DNA from: Prevotellaceae bacterium
GTDB lineage: Bacteria; Bacteroidota; Bacteroidia; Bacteroidales; Paludibacteraceae
Length of the DNA stretch: 8,372 nt
Assembly (NCBI GenBank): GCA_031270565.1
Contig: JAISXJ010000175.1
Location: forward strand, 1-8,372
Reading direction: 5' to 3'
In this document: in pieces, positions 1 through 6,750 of the stretch
Layout: every line of letters begins with the position of its first letter
How positions within the stretch are numbered: position 1 is the stretch's first letter
Notes under the pieces: generated by a model
Databases searched by the model: none
What the model was told of the DNA's origin: nothing
Seen by the model: only the letters and a program-made list of their open reading frames with translations
Program-made: the position numbers and the translations under genes

Positions 1-16
1 ATGATTTTTTATTTTT

Positions 17-121
17 GAACACTGATACCGCAGATTAGACACGATTTTCACAGATAGAAATCTGGCGTTTATCTGTTAAATCTGTGTCATCTGTGTTCTA
101 TTTTTCTTTTGAACACTGATA
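17..121. repeat. Imperfect palindrome with a flanking 15-base direct repeat
   Basis: The left arm starts at 17 (GAACACTGAT...) and the right arm runs 71-98 (ATCTGT...CTGTGTTC). The reverse complement of the right arm reads GAACACAGATGACACAGATT, close to the left arm GAACACTGATACCGCAGATT, so the two could fold into a long, mismatched hairpin around about 56-70. Within the arms CAGAT/ATCTG recurs every 10-11 bases. The 15-mer TTTTGAACACTGATA occurs at 13-27 and again at 107-121, bracketing the palindrome. There is no ORF here. I read it as an intergenic repeat element; its function is unknown. Confidence 0.6.
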
Positions 122-164
122 ACTGACAACTAAACTCTATACTCTACCAACTACAAACTAAAAG
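116..164 (+). repeat. Degenerate 7-bp tandem array, seven CTR-units
   Basis: Read in steps of seven from 116, the units are CTGATAA, CTGACAA, CTAAACT, CTATACT, CTACCAA, CTACAAA and CTAAAAG. All seven begin CT followed by a purine, although the rest has drifted. The array ends four bases before the promoter box at 168. The same units (CTGATAACTGACAACT, 16 identical bases) recur at 7838-7853, and the 13-mer ACAACTAAACTCT (126-138) occurs inverted at 7781-7793, so this is one family present at both ends of the window. Confidence 0.6.
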
Positions 165-167
165 AAG

Positions 168-175
168 TACCTTTG
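168..175 (+). promoter_or_regulatory. Bacteroidota-type -7 promoter box TACCTTTG
   Basis: TACCTTTG is a perfect match to the TAnnTTTG -7 consensus of the Bacteroidota primary sigma factor. No TTG/TTTG -33 box is visible about 19 bases upstream, where the 7-bp array lies. The box ends only six bases before the ATG at 182, so a transcript from it would be leaderless or nearly so. Function is inferred from the motif and its position. Confidence 0.5.
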
Positions 176-181
176 CATCCT

Positions 182-925
182 ATGAAGAAAACATTTTATG
201 ACCCCGTCTGGGGAACGGTTGAGATGTGTTCTCGCAGCAATTCACGTCTTATTTATTACGACGTCCGGATAGACAAGCTGCGTATTGTTTCTCCGCAAAG
301 CGTTTTGAACAGGTTGTGGCCGCTTACAAAAGAGATAGAGCAAAATCTGTTGGCAAAACGGGCAGAGCTGAAAAAGAAAGTTACGTCGCAAGGAAACGCA
401 CCCTTAAAAGCCGCCTTTACACCGACGACACAGATTCAAACACTTACCTTTCAGATGCAGTTTGCCATTGATGAACGCTTGCACAATAGCTTTACAGCCC
501 GCATCGAGAAGCAAATACTGACCGTTTATTACGCTCCGGATGTGGATTTTGATAACCCTGATACGCAACGTGTTTTTAAAAGGGTATTAACTCATTTTCT
601 TAAGATAGAAGCGAAGCGCTATTTGCCGACACGTCTGCGAAAATTTGCAGCAGAACACCAATTCTCCGTAAAGGACGTAAAAATATCATCGGCAGTACAG
701 CGCTGGGGTAGCTGCAATGCGAACAAAGTGATTAATCTGAGCTGCTATCTTATGATGCTGCCCTCCGAATTGATTGATTTGGTGCTTCTGCACGAGCTTT
801 GTCATACCGTAGAAATGAATCACAGCGACCATTTCTACGCACTGCTGCGCAAATTAGCGCCTCAACACGACCGGCTTACCGGAGAATTAAAAAATATTTC
901 CCTGAATATAAGGCAATGGCAATAA
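182..925 (+). CDS. YgjP/SprT-like (DUF45) zinc metallopeptidase, M48-type annotation
   Basis: A 247-residue predicted cytoplasmic zinc-dependent peptidase of the YgjP-like family; the substrate is unknown. The C-terminal half carries the signature: RWGSC followed by N-x-INLS, then LLHELCH with zinc ligands His204 and His208 and catalytic Glu205, and a third ligand, His214, in MNHSDHF. The N-terminal part (about residues 1-150) is the variable, beta-rich region. I see no signal peptide or membrane segment. An upstream in-frame TTG at 173 adds three residues but lies inside the promoter box. I prefer ATG 182 because, as I recall, Bacteroides homologues also begin M-x-K-x-F followed shortly by GTV, as here (MKKTF...WGTV). 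A further in-frame ATG at 224 would remove that start. dgt begins 12 bases downstream, so the two are probably one transcript. Family assignment is firm; cellular role is not. Confidence 0.88.
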   Translation: MKKTFYDPVWGTVEMCSRSNSRLIYYDVRIDKLRIVSPQSVLNRLWPLTKEIEQNLLAKRAELKKKVTSQGNAPLKAAFTPTTQIQTLTFQMQFAIDERLHNSFTARIEKQILTVYYAPDVDFDNPDTQRVFKRVLTHFLKIEAKRYLPTRLRKFAAEHQFSVKDVKISSAVQRWGSCNANKVINLSCYLMMLPSELIDLVLLHELCHTVEMNHSDHFYALLRKLAPQHDRLTGELKNISLNIRQWQ

Positions 926-937
926 CAACATACCGTT

Positions 938-2272
938 ATGATTATGCAATGGAATAAACTTCTCTCATCCAAGCGTCTCGGACTGGAACAGTTCCACAAC
1001 TTGCAACACGACACCCGCACAGAATTTCAACGCGATTACGACCGTCTTATATTTTCCCCGCCATTCAGACGGCTGCAAAATAAAACGCAGGTCTTTCCGC
1101 TTCCCGGCAGTGTCTTTGTCCATAACCGTTTAACGCACAGTCTGGAAGTCTCGTGCGTAGGGCGTTCCGTCGGCAACCTGATTGCCGCAAAATTGCAGGA
1201 ACGCTATCCGAAAAGCGGCGTTATGTTCGACGCCATCGGCGCTATTGTTGCGGCGGCATGTCTGGCGCACGACTTGGGAAATCCGCCATTCGGACATTCG
1301 GGAGAACGCGCCATCGCTACCTTTTTCTCGGAGGGCGCAGGAAAAGAATGGCGCACGGAACTGTCAGCCCCCCAGTGGAATGACTTTATCCACTTTGAAG
1401 GAAACGCCAATACCTTTCGACTGCTTACGCACCGTTTTGAAGGACGACGGGAAGGCGGTTTCGTCCTCACATACAGCACTCTGGCTTCTATTATAAAGTA
1501 TCCTTATGAATCGCAGTACGCCGGAGAAAAGAAAAAGTTCGGCTTTTTTCAGTCGGAAACAGACGCCTTTCAGCGCATAGCCTCCGAGCTTGGCATTATA
1601 AAAAATCCTTACGACGAACATCGCTACGCCCGTCATCCGCTGGTGTTTCCGGTGGAGGCTGCCGATGATATTTGTTATCAGATTATGGATCTTGAAGACG
1701 CTTTTAAACTTCATATTTTCCAGTTTGACGAAACACGGGACGTGCTGATGTCTTTTCTTCCACAAAAGCGGCAAGAGCGGGCTAAAACTGTCTTACATTC
1801 GATTAGAGACCTAAACGAACAGATTGCCTATCTGCGCTCTACCGTTATTGGATGCCTGATTGACGCCTGCGTTGAGACTTTTATTCAAAAAGAGACGGAT
1901 ATACTTTCGGGGCATTTTACCCAACCGCTTATAGAACAGATTGACAAGCCGCTACGTCTGGCGTATGACCGTTGCGCTGTTCTGGCAAAAGAGAAAATCT
2001 ACAACTCTCATCAGGCGCTTGACATTGAACTCGCCGGATTTAAGATTGTTTCCGAACTGCTTGAGGTTTTAATCAACGCGGTTACTCACCCGCAAAAGAG
2101 TTATTCGCAGCATCTTTTGCGCCGTATCCCCGCGCAGTACAACACTGCCGCCAACACGCTCTATGAACGGATTCAGGCAGTGGTGGACTATATTTCGGGT
2201 ATGACTGACCTCTACGCTCTGGATTTATACCGGAACATCAACGGGATAAGTCTCCCCTCAATCAATTATTAA
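938..2272 (+). CDS. dgt: Deoxyguanosinetriphosphate triphosphohydrolase (dGTPase)
   Basis: A 444-residue HD-domain enzyme that hydrolyses dGTP (often other dNTPs too) to the nucleoside and triphosphate, controlling the dNTP pool in the cytoplasm. Landmarks in order: the N-terminal FQRDYDRLIFSPPFRRLQNK block, His67 in LTHSLEV, the HD pair His111-Asp112 in AHDLGNPPFGHSGE, the NANTFRLL motif, and ADDICYQIMDLEDA, whose Asp243/Asp244 supply the last metal ligand. These are the conserved blocks of the Dgt family, and the length is normal. ATG 938 and ATG 944 are both possible starts (MIMQW or MQW); neither has a Shine-Dalgarno sequence. The gene follows the metallopeptidase by 12 bases and precedes the aminopeptidase by 40, with no terminator on either side, which suggests co-transcription. 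I see no frameshift or missing catalytic residue. Confidence 0.95.
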   Translation: MIMQWNKLLSSKRLGLEQFHNLQHDTRTEFQRDYDRLIFSPPFRRLQNKTQVFPLPGSVFVHNRLTHSLEVSCVGRSVGNLIAAKLQERYPKSGVMFDAIGAIVAAACLAHDLGNPPFGHSGERAIATFFSEGAGKEWRTELSAPQWNDFIHFEGNANTFRLLTHRFEGRREGGFVLTYSTLASIIKYPYESQYAGEKKKFGFFQSETDAFQRIASELGIIKNPYDEHRYARHPLVFPVEAADDICYQIMDLEDAFKLHIFQFDETRDVLMSFLPQKRQERAKTVLHSIRDLNEQIAYLRSTVIGCLIDACVETFIQKETDILSGHFTQPLIEQIDKPLRLAYDRCAVLAKEKIYNSHQALDIELAGFKIVSELLEVLINAVTHPQKSYSQHLLRRIPAQYNTAANTLYERIQAVVDYISGMTDLYALDLYRNINGISLPSINY

Positions 2273-2312
2273 TTAAAATAACCAATTATTCCAGTTTAAC
2301 ATACTTATTATT

Positions 2313-3710
2313 ATGCAAAAAGAAATTTATGAAAAGAGGCGCACAGCGCTCAGAAAAAGCATCCTCTCCGGAGGAGTAGTGATTTTCCCTTCAAACAATG
2401 ACTCCCCAATGAATTATCCCGCCAATACTTACCGTTACCGGCAGGACAGTAATTTTGCCTATTTTTTCGGCAAAATGAGAGACGGTCTTGTTGGAGTTAT
2501 TGACCTTGACAGTCAGACCGATTTGCTGTTCGGCGATTCCTACACTATCGACGATATTATCTGGATGGGTAATCAACCGTCGGTAGAGGAGCTTGCAGCG
2601 GCAAGCGGTATCCACGCCGTCCGTCCGAAAGAGAATCTGTCGGAATTTATTAAAAACGCCCTTGTCGAAGGTCGTAACGTACATTATTTACCTCCCTTTC
2701 GCGACGATACACGCCTCTTTCTGAGCCGTATAATTAACATTCCAGTCGAGGATGTTAAAAACAGAGCGTCGCAGGAGTTGATTGAAGCCGTCGTTGATTT
2801 GCGCCTCATTAAGGACGAAGAGGAGATTGCAGAGATGGATGCCATTTGCGACACCGGCGTAGAGATGCACCTTTCCGTTATAAAAAACTGTCGTCCCGGA
2901 GTGTCGGAACGGTTGCTGGCAGGTATGGCGGAGGGTATTGCGCTCTCGTATGGAGCGGGCGTGTCATTCCCCATCATCCTGTCACAGAATGGCGAGACAC
3001 TTCATAATCACGACCATAGCCAAATTCTTACTGCCGGACGACTGTTGCTTGCCGACATGGGCGCGGAATCTGTGTCCGGTTACAGTTCGGACTTCACCCG
3101 TACCGTTCCGGTTTCGGGCAAATTCTCCGAAGAGCAGCTTGCGATATATAATATTGTCCTCCGCGCCAATTTGGAGAGCATTGGAATGGCGCGGGTGGGG
3201 ATTCCCTATCGTACCGTTCACAACAATGCCTGTACGGTGATTGCCGAAGGTTTGGGGCGTCTGGGGCTGATGAAGGGAGACCCTGTTGCAGCGGTTGAAG
3301 CAGGTGCGCACGCGCTTTTTATGCCGCACGGTCTTGGTCATGCCCTTGGCATGGACGTGCATGATATGGAGGGACTTGGTGAAAATAACGTCGGATATGA
3401 CTCGGATATCCGGCGCAGCGACATCTTTGGACACAGCAGTTTACGCTTCGGGCGCACTCTTCGTGAAGGACATATTGTAACAGTGGAACCCGGAATTTAC
3501 TTTATCCCGCAGCTAATCGACCTTTGGGCTTCTAAAAATGCCTTTAGCGAGTATATAAACTATGACCGTGTACGTAAATATATCGGTTTTGGCGGTATCC
3601 GCATCGAAGACGATATTCTGATTACCGCTGACGGATGCAGGATTCTTGGCAAGGCGCTGCCAAAATTTCCTGAGGAAATAGAGAATCTTATGGCAAGGGC
3701 TACTAATTAA
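2313..3710 (+). CDS. pepP: Xaa-Pro aminopeptidase (aminopeptidase P, M24B)
   Basis: A 465-residue metallopeptidase that removes an N-terminal residue preceding proline. Residues 1 to about 135 form the aminopeptidase P N-terminal domain; about 175-450 is the pita-bread catalytic domain. All five dinuclear metal ligands are present: Asp248 (LADMG), Asp260 (SSDFTRTVPVSGKF), His343 (PHGLGHALGMDVHDMEG), Glu392 (TVEPGIYF) and Glu432 (GGIRIEDD). His339 and His350 match the active-site histidines of E. coli PepP at the same spacing from the metal histidine. There is no signal peptide, so it is likely cytoplasmic. The start ATG follows a TTATT-rich leader without a Shine-Dalgarno sequence; the helicase start has the same TTATTATTATG context. 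The protein is slightly longer than E. coli PepP, with extra residues between the HGLGH and VEPG motifs. The symbol is by family; pepQ-type prolidase is less likely given the N-terminal domain. Confidence 0.92.
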   Translation: MQKEIYEKRRTALRKSILSGGVVIFPSNNDSPMNYPANTYRYRQDSNFAYFFGKMRDGLVGVIDLDSQTDLLFGDSYTIDDIIWMGNQPSVEELAAASGIHAVRPKENLSEFIKNALVEGRNVHYLPPFRDDTRLFLSRIINIPVEDVKNRASQELIEAVVDLRLIKDEEEIAEMDAICDTGVEMHLSVIKNCRPGVSERLLAGMAEGIALSYGAGVSFPIILSQNGETLHNHDHSQILTAGRLLLADMGAESVSGYSSDFTRTVPVSGKFSEEQLAIYNIVLRANLESIGMARVGIPYRTVHNNACTVIAEGLGRLGLMKGDPVAAVEAGAHALFMPHGLGHALGMDVHDMEGLGENNVGYDSDIRRSDIFGHSSLRFGRTLREGHIVTVEPGIYFIPQLIDLWASKNAFSEYINYDRVRKYIGFGGIRIEDDILITADGCRILGKALPKFPEEIENLMARATN

Positions 3711-3807
3711 TTATTAATGCGTATCTATCTGCATCTTTTCAAAATAGAGGCGCAAAGGATACGGAGAATAGGCAAAAAAAAGTAATTTTCCGTCCGAACG
3801 GTCAGGA

Positions 3808-3815
3808 TTCTTTTG
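3808..3815 (+). promoter_or_regulatory. Weak candidate -7 box upstream of the helicase gene
   Basis: TTCTTTTG differs from TAnnTTTG at one base and lies 17 bases before the ATG at 3833. No -33 TTG is seen at the expected distance. The 122-base gap after pepP is the longest inside the cluster, which is why a promoter is expected here. The rest of the gap shows only a small CCGT/ACGG inverted repeat at about 3790-3801 and no terminator. Confidence 0.22.
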
Positions 3816-3832
3816 TTTAAAAGGTTATTATT

Positions 3833-6115
3833 ATGAATACAGCAGAATTAAATTTCAATTTTAAAGAGTTACTGAATGAACAGCAATATGCCGCCGTTCT
3901 TTGTTGTGACAGTCCTTCGGTGGTGGTAGCCGGCGCCGGTTCAGGGAAAACGCGCGTCCTGACTTATAAAATAGCCTATCTTTTGCAGCAGGGTTATTGC
4001 GCATCGTCCATTCTGGCGTTGACTTTTACCAACAAGGCTGCCCGTGAGATGAAAGACCGCATTGTCAAAATCACGGGTACGGACATTGCTCGCGGACTGT
4101 GGATGGGAACGTTTCACAGTATTTTTCTGCGCATACTGCTGCAAAACGCAGAGGTCGCGGGCTACCAGCCAAATTTCACCATTTACGACACCGACGACAC
4201 TAAGAGCCTTATAAAGCATATTATTAAGGAAATGGAGCTTGACGAAAAACTTTACAAGCCGCGGGGTGTGTTTGCAAGAATTTCATCTATGAAAAACAGC
4301 CTGATTACTCCGTCCAGCTATGCTGCACAACCGGATTTAATTCAGGCAGATAAGTACCGGCATCAGCCGCACTTTGCGGAAATTTATGCACTTTACGTTG
4401 ACCGCTGCAAACAGGCTAACGCAATGGATTTTGATGACCTTTTGTTGAATACATACCTCCTTTTTAAACAGAATCCCACAATTCTGGAGTATTATCAGGA
4501 CTGTTTTCTTTATATTCTGGTGGACGAATATCAGGACACAAATATTGTACAGCATCAGATTATTACCCTGCTTGCGGCAAAGCACCGGCGTGTTTGCGTG
4601 GTGGGGGATGATGCGCAGAGTATTTACTCTTTTCGCGGGGCGAATATTGATAATATTCTCTCTTTTCAGCGCAGCTACACGGAATGTAAACTTTTCAGGC
4701 TGGAAGAGAACTATCGTTCTACACAGACTATTGTCAACGCGGCAAATTCCTTGATTGAGAAAAATAAACACCAGATTCCGAAGCGTATTTTTTCCAAATT
4801 AAGTACGGGAGACCCCATTCGTGTTCTGAGTTGTTTTTCCGATTTGGACGAGGGTCGTTCCGTCTCTGACGAAATCAAGAATCTTGTTGAAAAAAAACAG
4901 CTTCCCTGCGGAAACATAGCCGTTCTTTACCGTACAAATGCTCAGAGCCGTATCTTTGAGGACGCTCTGCGAAAGCAAAATATCCCCTATAAAATCTACG
5001 GCGGACACTCTTTTTATCAGCGAAAAGAAATTAAAGATGCTCTGGCTTACATGCGTCTGGTGATTAATTCCGATGACGATGAGGCATTGCGGCGCATTAT
5101 TAATTACCCTTTGCGGGGCATTGGTGCTGTTACTTTTCAAAAAATTTTTGCAGCTGCAAAGGCAGGGCATACTTCCGTAATGAATATGCTTCTGAATGAT
5201 AAAACGGCGCTGGATACAATAAGCCGCAATATGGCTCTCAAGATTCAAGCGTTTGTGAATATGATTGTGGCGCTGGCGGATTTTAACGCCGCTAATGATG
5301 CCTTTCAAACTGCGGAACGAATCCTGACGGATAGCGGCATTATGGAAGATATTGCCGGTTCGGACGACCCCGATAATATTTCGAGGCGGGAAAATATTTG
5401 GGAGTTGCTGAACGCCATACACGAGTTTTGCGAACAGCGGGAATATGATGACGACGGAAAAAAGCAGCTCGCGGATTTCCTCTCTGAAGTTTCGCTGCTC
5501 ACAGATCAGGACACGAACATTTCGGATGATCAGCAAAGAGTTACTTTGATGACCGTCCACGCTGCAAAGGGGTTGGAGTTTCAGTATATATTCATTGTGG
5601 GGATGGAGGAGGAACTTTTTCCCTCTGTGATGTGTCTTTCGGAAAAGGATTTGGAGGAAGAAAGGCGGCTGTTCTACGTTGCGCTTACGCGGGCAAAGGA
5701 ATCCTGCATTATAACATACGCCAAGTCGCGTTTTCGTAGCGGCAAGATGGTTATGCCACAGCCAAGTCGTTTCCTGAATGATATTGATCAGTCTTTTTTG
5801 CAAATGCCGCTGACGTTTTTCCATCATCGCAACAAGCAGGATTATTCTCCGGTGGGCAAACATCATTTCCCCGATTCTGCTTCCGGCAACGCGGCAACCT
5901 TTAAGCCGCTTGACGACATCAAAAAAGAGTATCCCTCTCGGAGCGATGTTGCTGGTGAGTTTAATGTTGGCGATACGGTGGAGCATCTTACCTTTGGGCG
6001 AGGCATTGTGCTTGCCCTCGAATCGGATGCCGGTCAAACGAAAGTGCGTGTCAATTTCGGAGCAAATGGCGTGAGACTGTTGCTAATGAAATATGCGCGG
6101 TTGAAGAAGATATAG
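3833..6115 (+). CDS. UvrD/PcrA-family superfamily 1 DNA helicase
   Basis: A 760-residue 3'-5' DNA helicase acting in repair and replication-fork rescue. The SF1A motifs appear in order: Walker A AGAGSGKT at 33-40 (Lys39), motif Ia LTFTNKAAREM, motif II VDEYQDT (Asp231-Glu232), motif III GDDAQSIYSFRGA (Gln262), motif IV LEENYRST, motif V TVHAAKGLEF (about 574-583), and motif VI RRLFYVALTRAKE with arginine finger Arg620. A C-terminal Tudor-like module (about 709-760, VGDTVEHLTFGRGIVL...) matches the RNA-polymerase-binding tail of PcrA/UvrD and argues against Rep or RecB. The Q-motif region LNEQQYAAV precedes Walker A. Length is typical. uvrD and pcrA cannot be separated on sequence alone, so I leave the symbol empty. 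tsaE begins 28 bases downstream with no terminator between, suggesting co-transcription. A long open frame on the opposite strand (4799-6037) is a shadow. Confidence 0.95.
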   Translation: MNTAELNFNFKELLNEQQYAAVLCCDSPSVVVAGAGSGKTRVLTYKIAYLLQQGYCASSILALTFTNKAAREMKDRIVKITGTDIARGLWMGTFHSIFLRILLQNAEVAGYQPNFTIYDTDDTKSLIKHIIKEMELDEKLYKPRGVFARISSMKNSLITPSSYAAQPDLIQADKYRHQPHFAEIYALYVDRCKQANAMDFDDLLLNTYLLFKQNPTILEYYQDCFLYILVDEYQDTNIVQHQIITLLAAKHRRVCVVGDDAQSIYSFRGANIDNILSFQRSYTECKLFRLEENYRSTQTIVNAANSLIEKNKHQIPKRIFSKLSTGDPIRVLSCFSDLDEGRSVSDEIKNLVEKKQLPCGNIAVLYRTNAQSRIFEDALRKQNIPYKIYGGHSFYQRKEIKDALAYMRLVINSDDDEALRRIINYPLRGIGAVTFQKIFAAAKAGHTSVMNMLLNDKTALDTISRNMALKIQAFVNMIVALADFNAANDAFQTAERILTDSGIMEDIAGSDDPDNISRRENIWELLNAIHEFCEQREYDDDGKKQLADFLSEVSLLTDQDTNISDDQQRVTLMTVHAAKGLEFQYIFIVGMEEELFPSVMCLSEKDLEEERRLFYVALTRAKESCIITYAKSRFRSGKMVMPQPSRFLNDIDQSFLQMPLTFFHHRNKQDYSPVGKHHFPDSASGNAATFKPLDDIKKEYPSRSDVAGEFNVGDTVEHLTFGRGIVLALESDAGQTKVRVNFGANGVRLLLMKYARLKKI

Positions 6116-6143
6116 TTTTCCTTAATAATAATGTCTGAATAAA

Positions 6144-6569
6144 ATGGCGCATATCATTACCATCGACACGCCTGATGCCATTTCCGCCGCAGCGCGGAAA
6201 TTTATCGGTTTAATGCGTGGGCGCAAGCTTTTTGCATTTTATGGTGCAATGGGTGCAGGTAAAACCACCTTTATTAAGGCGCTTTGTGAGGCGTTAGGAG
6301 TAGAGGAAGATATGGTCAACAGCCCCACTTTTTCCATTATCAACGAATATGCCACCACCAGCGGCGAGACGATATATCATTTCGATTTCTACCGCATAAC
6401 CCGCACAGAGGATGCGCTTGATTTGGGTTTGTACGACTATTTCGACAGTCAATGTTTCTGTCTGATGGAGTGGGCGGAAAACATTGCAGCGCTTCTTCCG
6501 AATCAGTGTGTCAGTGTTCACATCACCGTTTCTGCCGGCGGCGAGCGCGTTTTGATGATAGAAGATTAG
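6144..6569 (+). CDS. tsaE: tRNA t6A biosynthesis ATPase TsaE (YjeE)
   Basis: A 141-residue P-loop ATPase that works with TsaB, TsaD and TsaC to make N6-threonylcarbamoyladenosine at position 37 of ANN-decoding tRNAs; it binds the TsaB-TsaD complex and is needed for turnover. Visible motifs: Walker A GAMGAGKTT at 34-42 (Lys40), the NSPTFSIINEY segment with Ser60-Pro61-Thr62, HFDFYRI with Asp81, and MEWAENI with Glu109-Trp110. These correspond to the conserved residues of E. coli TsaE, and the length is normal. The start ATG follows an AATAAA leader. The partner genes are not in this window. It is probably read through from the helicase gene, and a hairpin with a T-run begins ten bases after its stop codon, so it is likely the last gene of the transcript. 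Confidence 0.95.
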   Translation: MAHIITIDTPDAISAAARKFIGLMRGRKLFAFYGAMGAGKTTFIKALCEALGVEEDMVNSPTFSIINEYATTSGETIYHFDFYRITRTEDALDLGLYDYFDSQCFCLMEWAENIAALLPNQCVSVHITVSAGGERVLMIED

Positions 6570-6579
6570 GCAATATATA

Positions 6580-6633
6580 CTGTCTGTCAAGACAGCGCCT
6601 ACCCCGCTTGAGGACAGCCTTTTTTGTTTTTTT
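6580..6633 (+). terminator. Intrinsic terminator after tsaE
   Basis: CTGTC-TG-TCAAG at 6580-6591 pairs with CTTGA-G-GACAG at 6607-6617, ten base pairs with one small internal bulge and a 15-base loop. CC and an interrupted T-run follow (6620-6633, TTTTTTGTTTTTTT). A competing perfect six-base-pair hairpin (CTGTCT, loop GTCA, AGACAG, 6580-6595) uses the same left arm. Read by eye, no folding energy computed. Confidence 0.6.
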
Positions 6634-6714
6634 ATCATCTGCTTTTACACCAGTAATTGAAATGACGGGCTTATTTTTTTATTAAGAGAACAATTATTTC
6701 CGATTATTTTTTTA

Positions 6715-6722
6715 TATCTTTG
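6715..6722 (+). promoter_or_regulatory. Bacteroidota-type -7 promoter box TATCTTTG
   Basis: TATCTTTG is a perfect TAnnTTTG match, 28 bases before the ATG at 6751 and just downstream of the tsaE terminator. This leaves a leader of roughly 20 bases. No clear TTG -33 box is present in the A/T-rich stretch upstream, so the assignment rests on the -7 box and position. Confidence 0.6.
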
Positions 6723-6750
6723 CAAGCCAATAATTATTATTCTAATAAAG

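Noticed and set aside
1364..1774. 136-residue open frame on the minus strand inside dgt
   Set aside because: Fully antisense to the conserved HD-domain coding region; no family resemblance and no promoter.
2982..3434. 150-residue open frame on the minus strand inside the aminopeptidase gene
   Set aside because: It overlaps the metal-ligand region of a clearly real gene; no independent evidence for expression.
3745..3760. Minus-strand promoter box in the pepP-helicase gap (TATCCTTTG on the reverse strand)
   Set aside because: The spacing is three bases instead of two between TA and TTTG, and no minus-strand gene starts downstream.
4799..6037. 412-residue open frame on the minus strand
   Set aside because: It lies entirely antisense to the helicase gene, has no recognisable domain and has a composition typical of a reverse-frame shadow.
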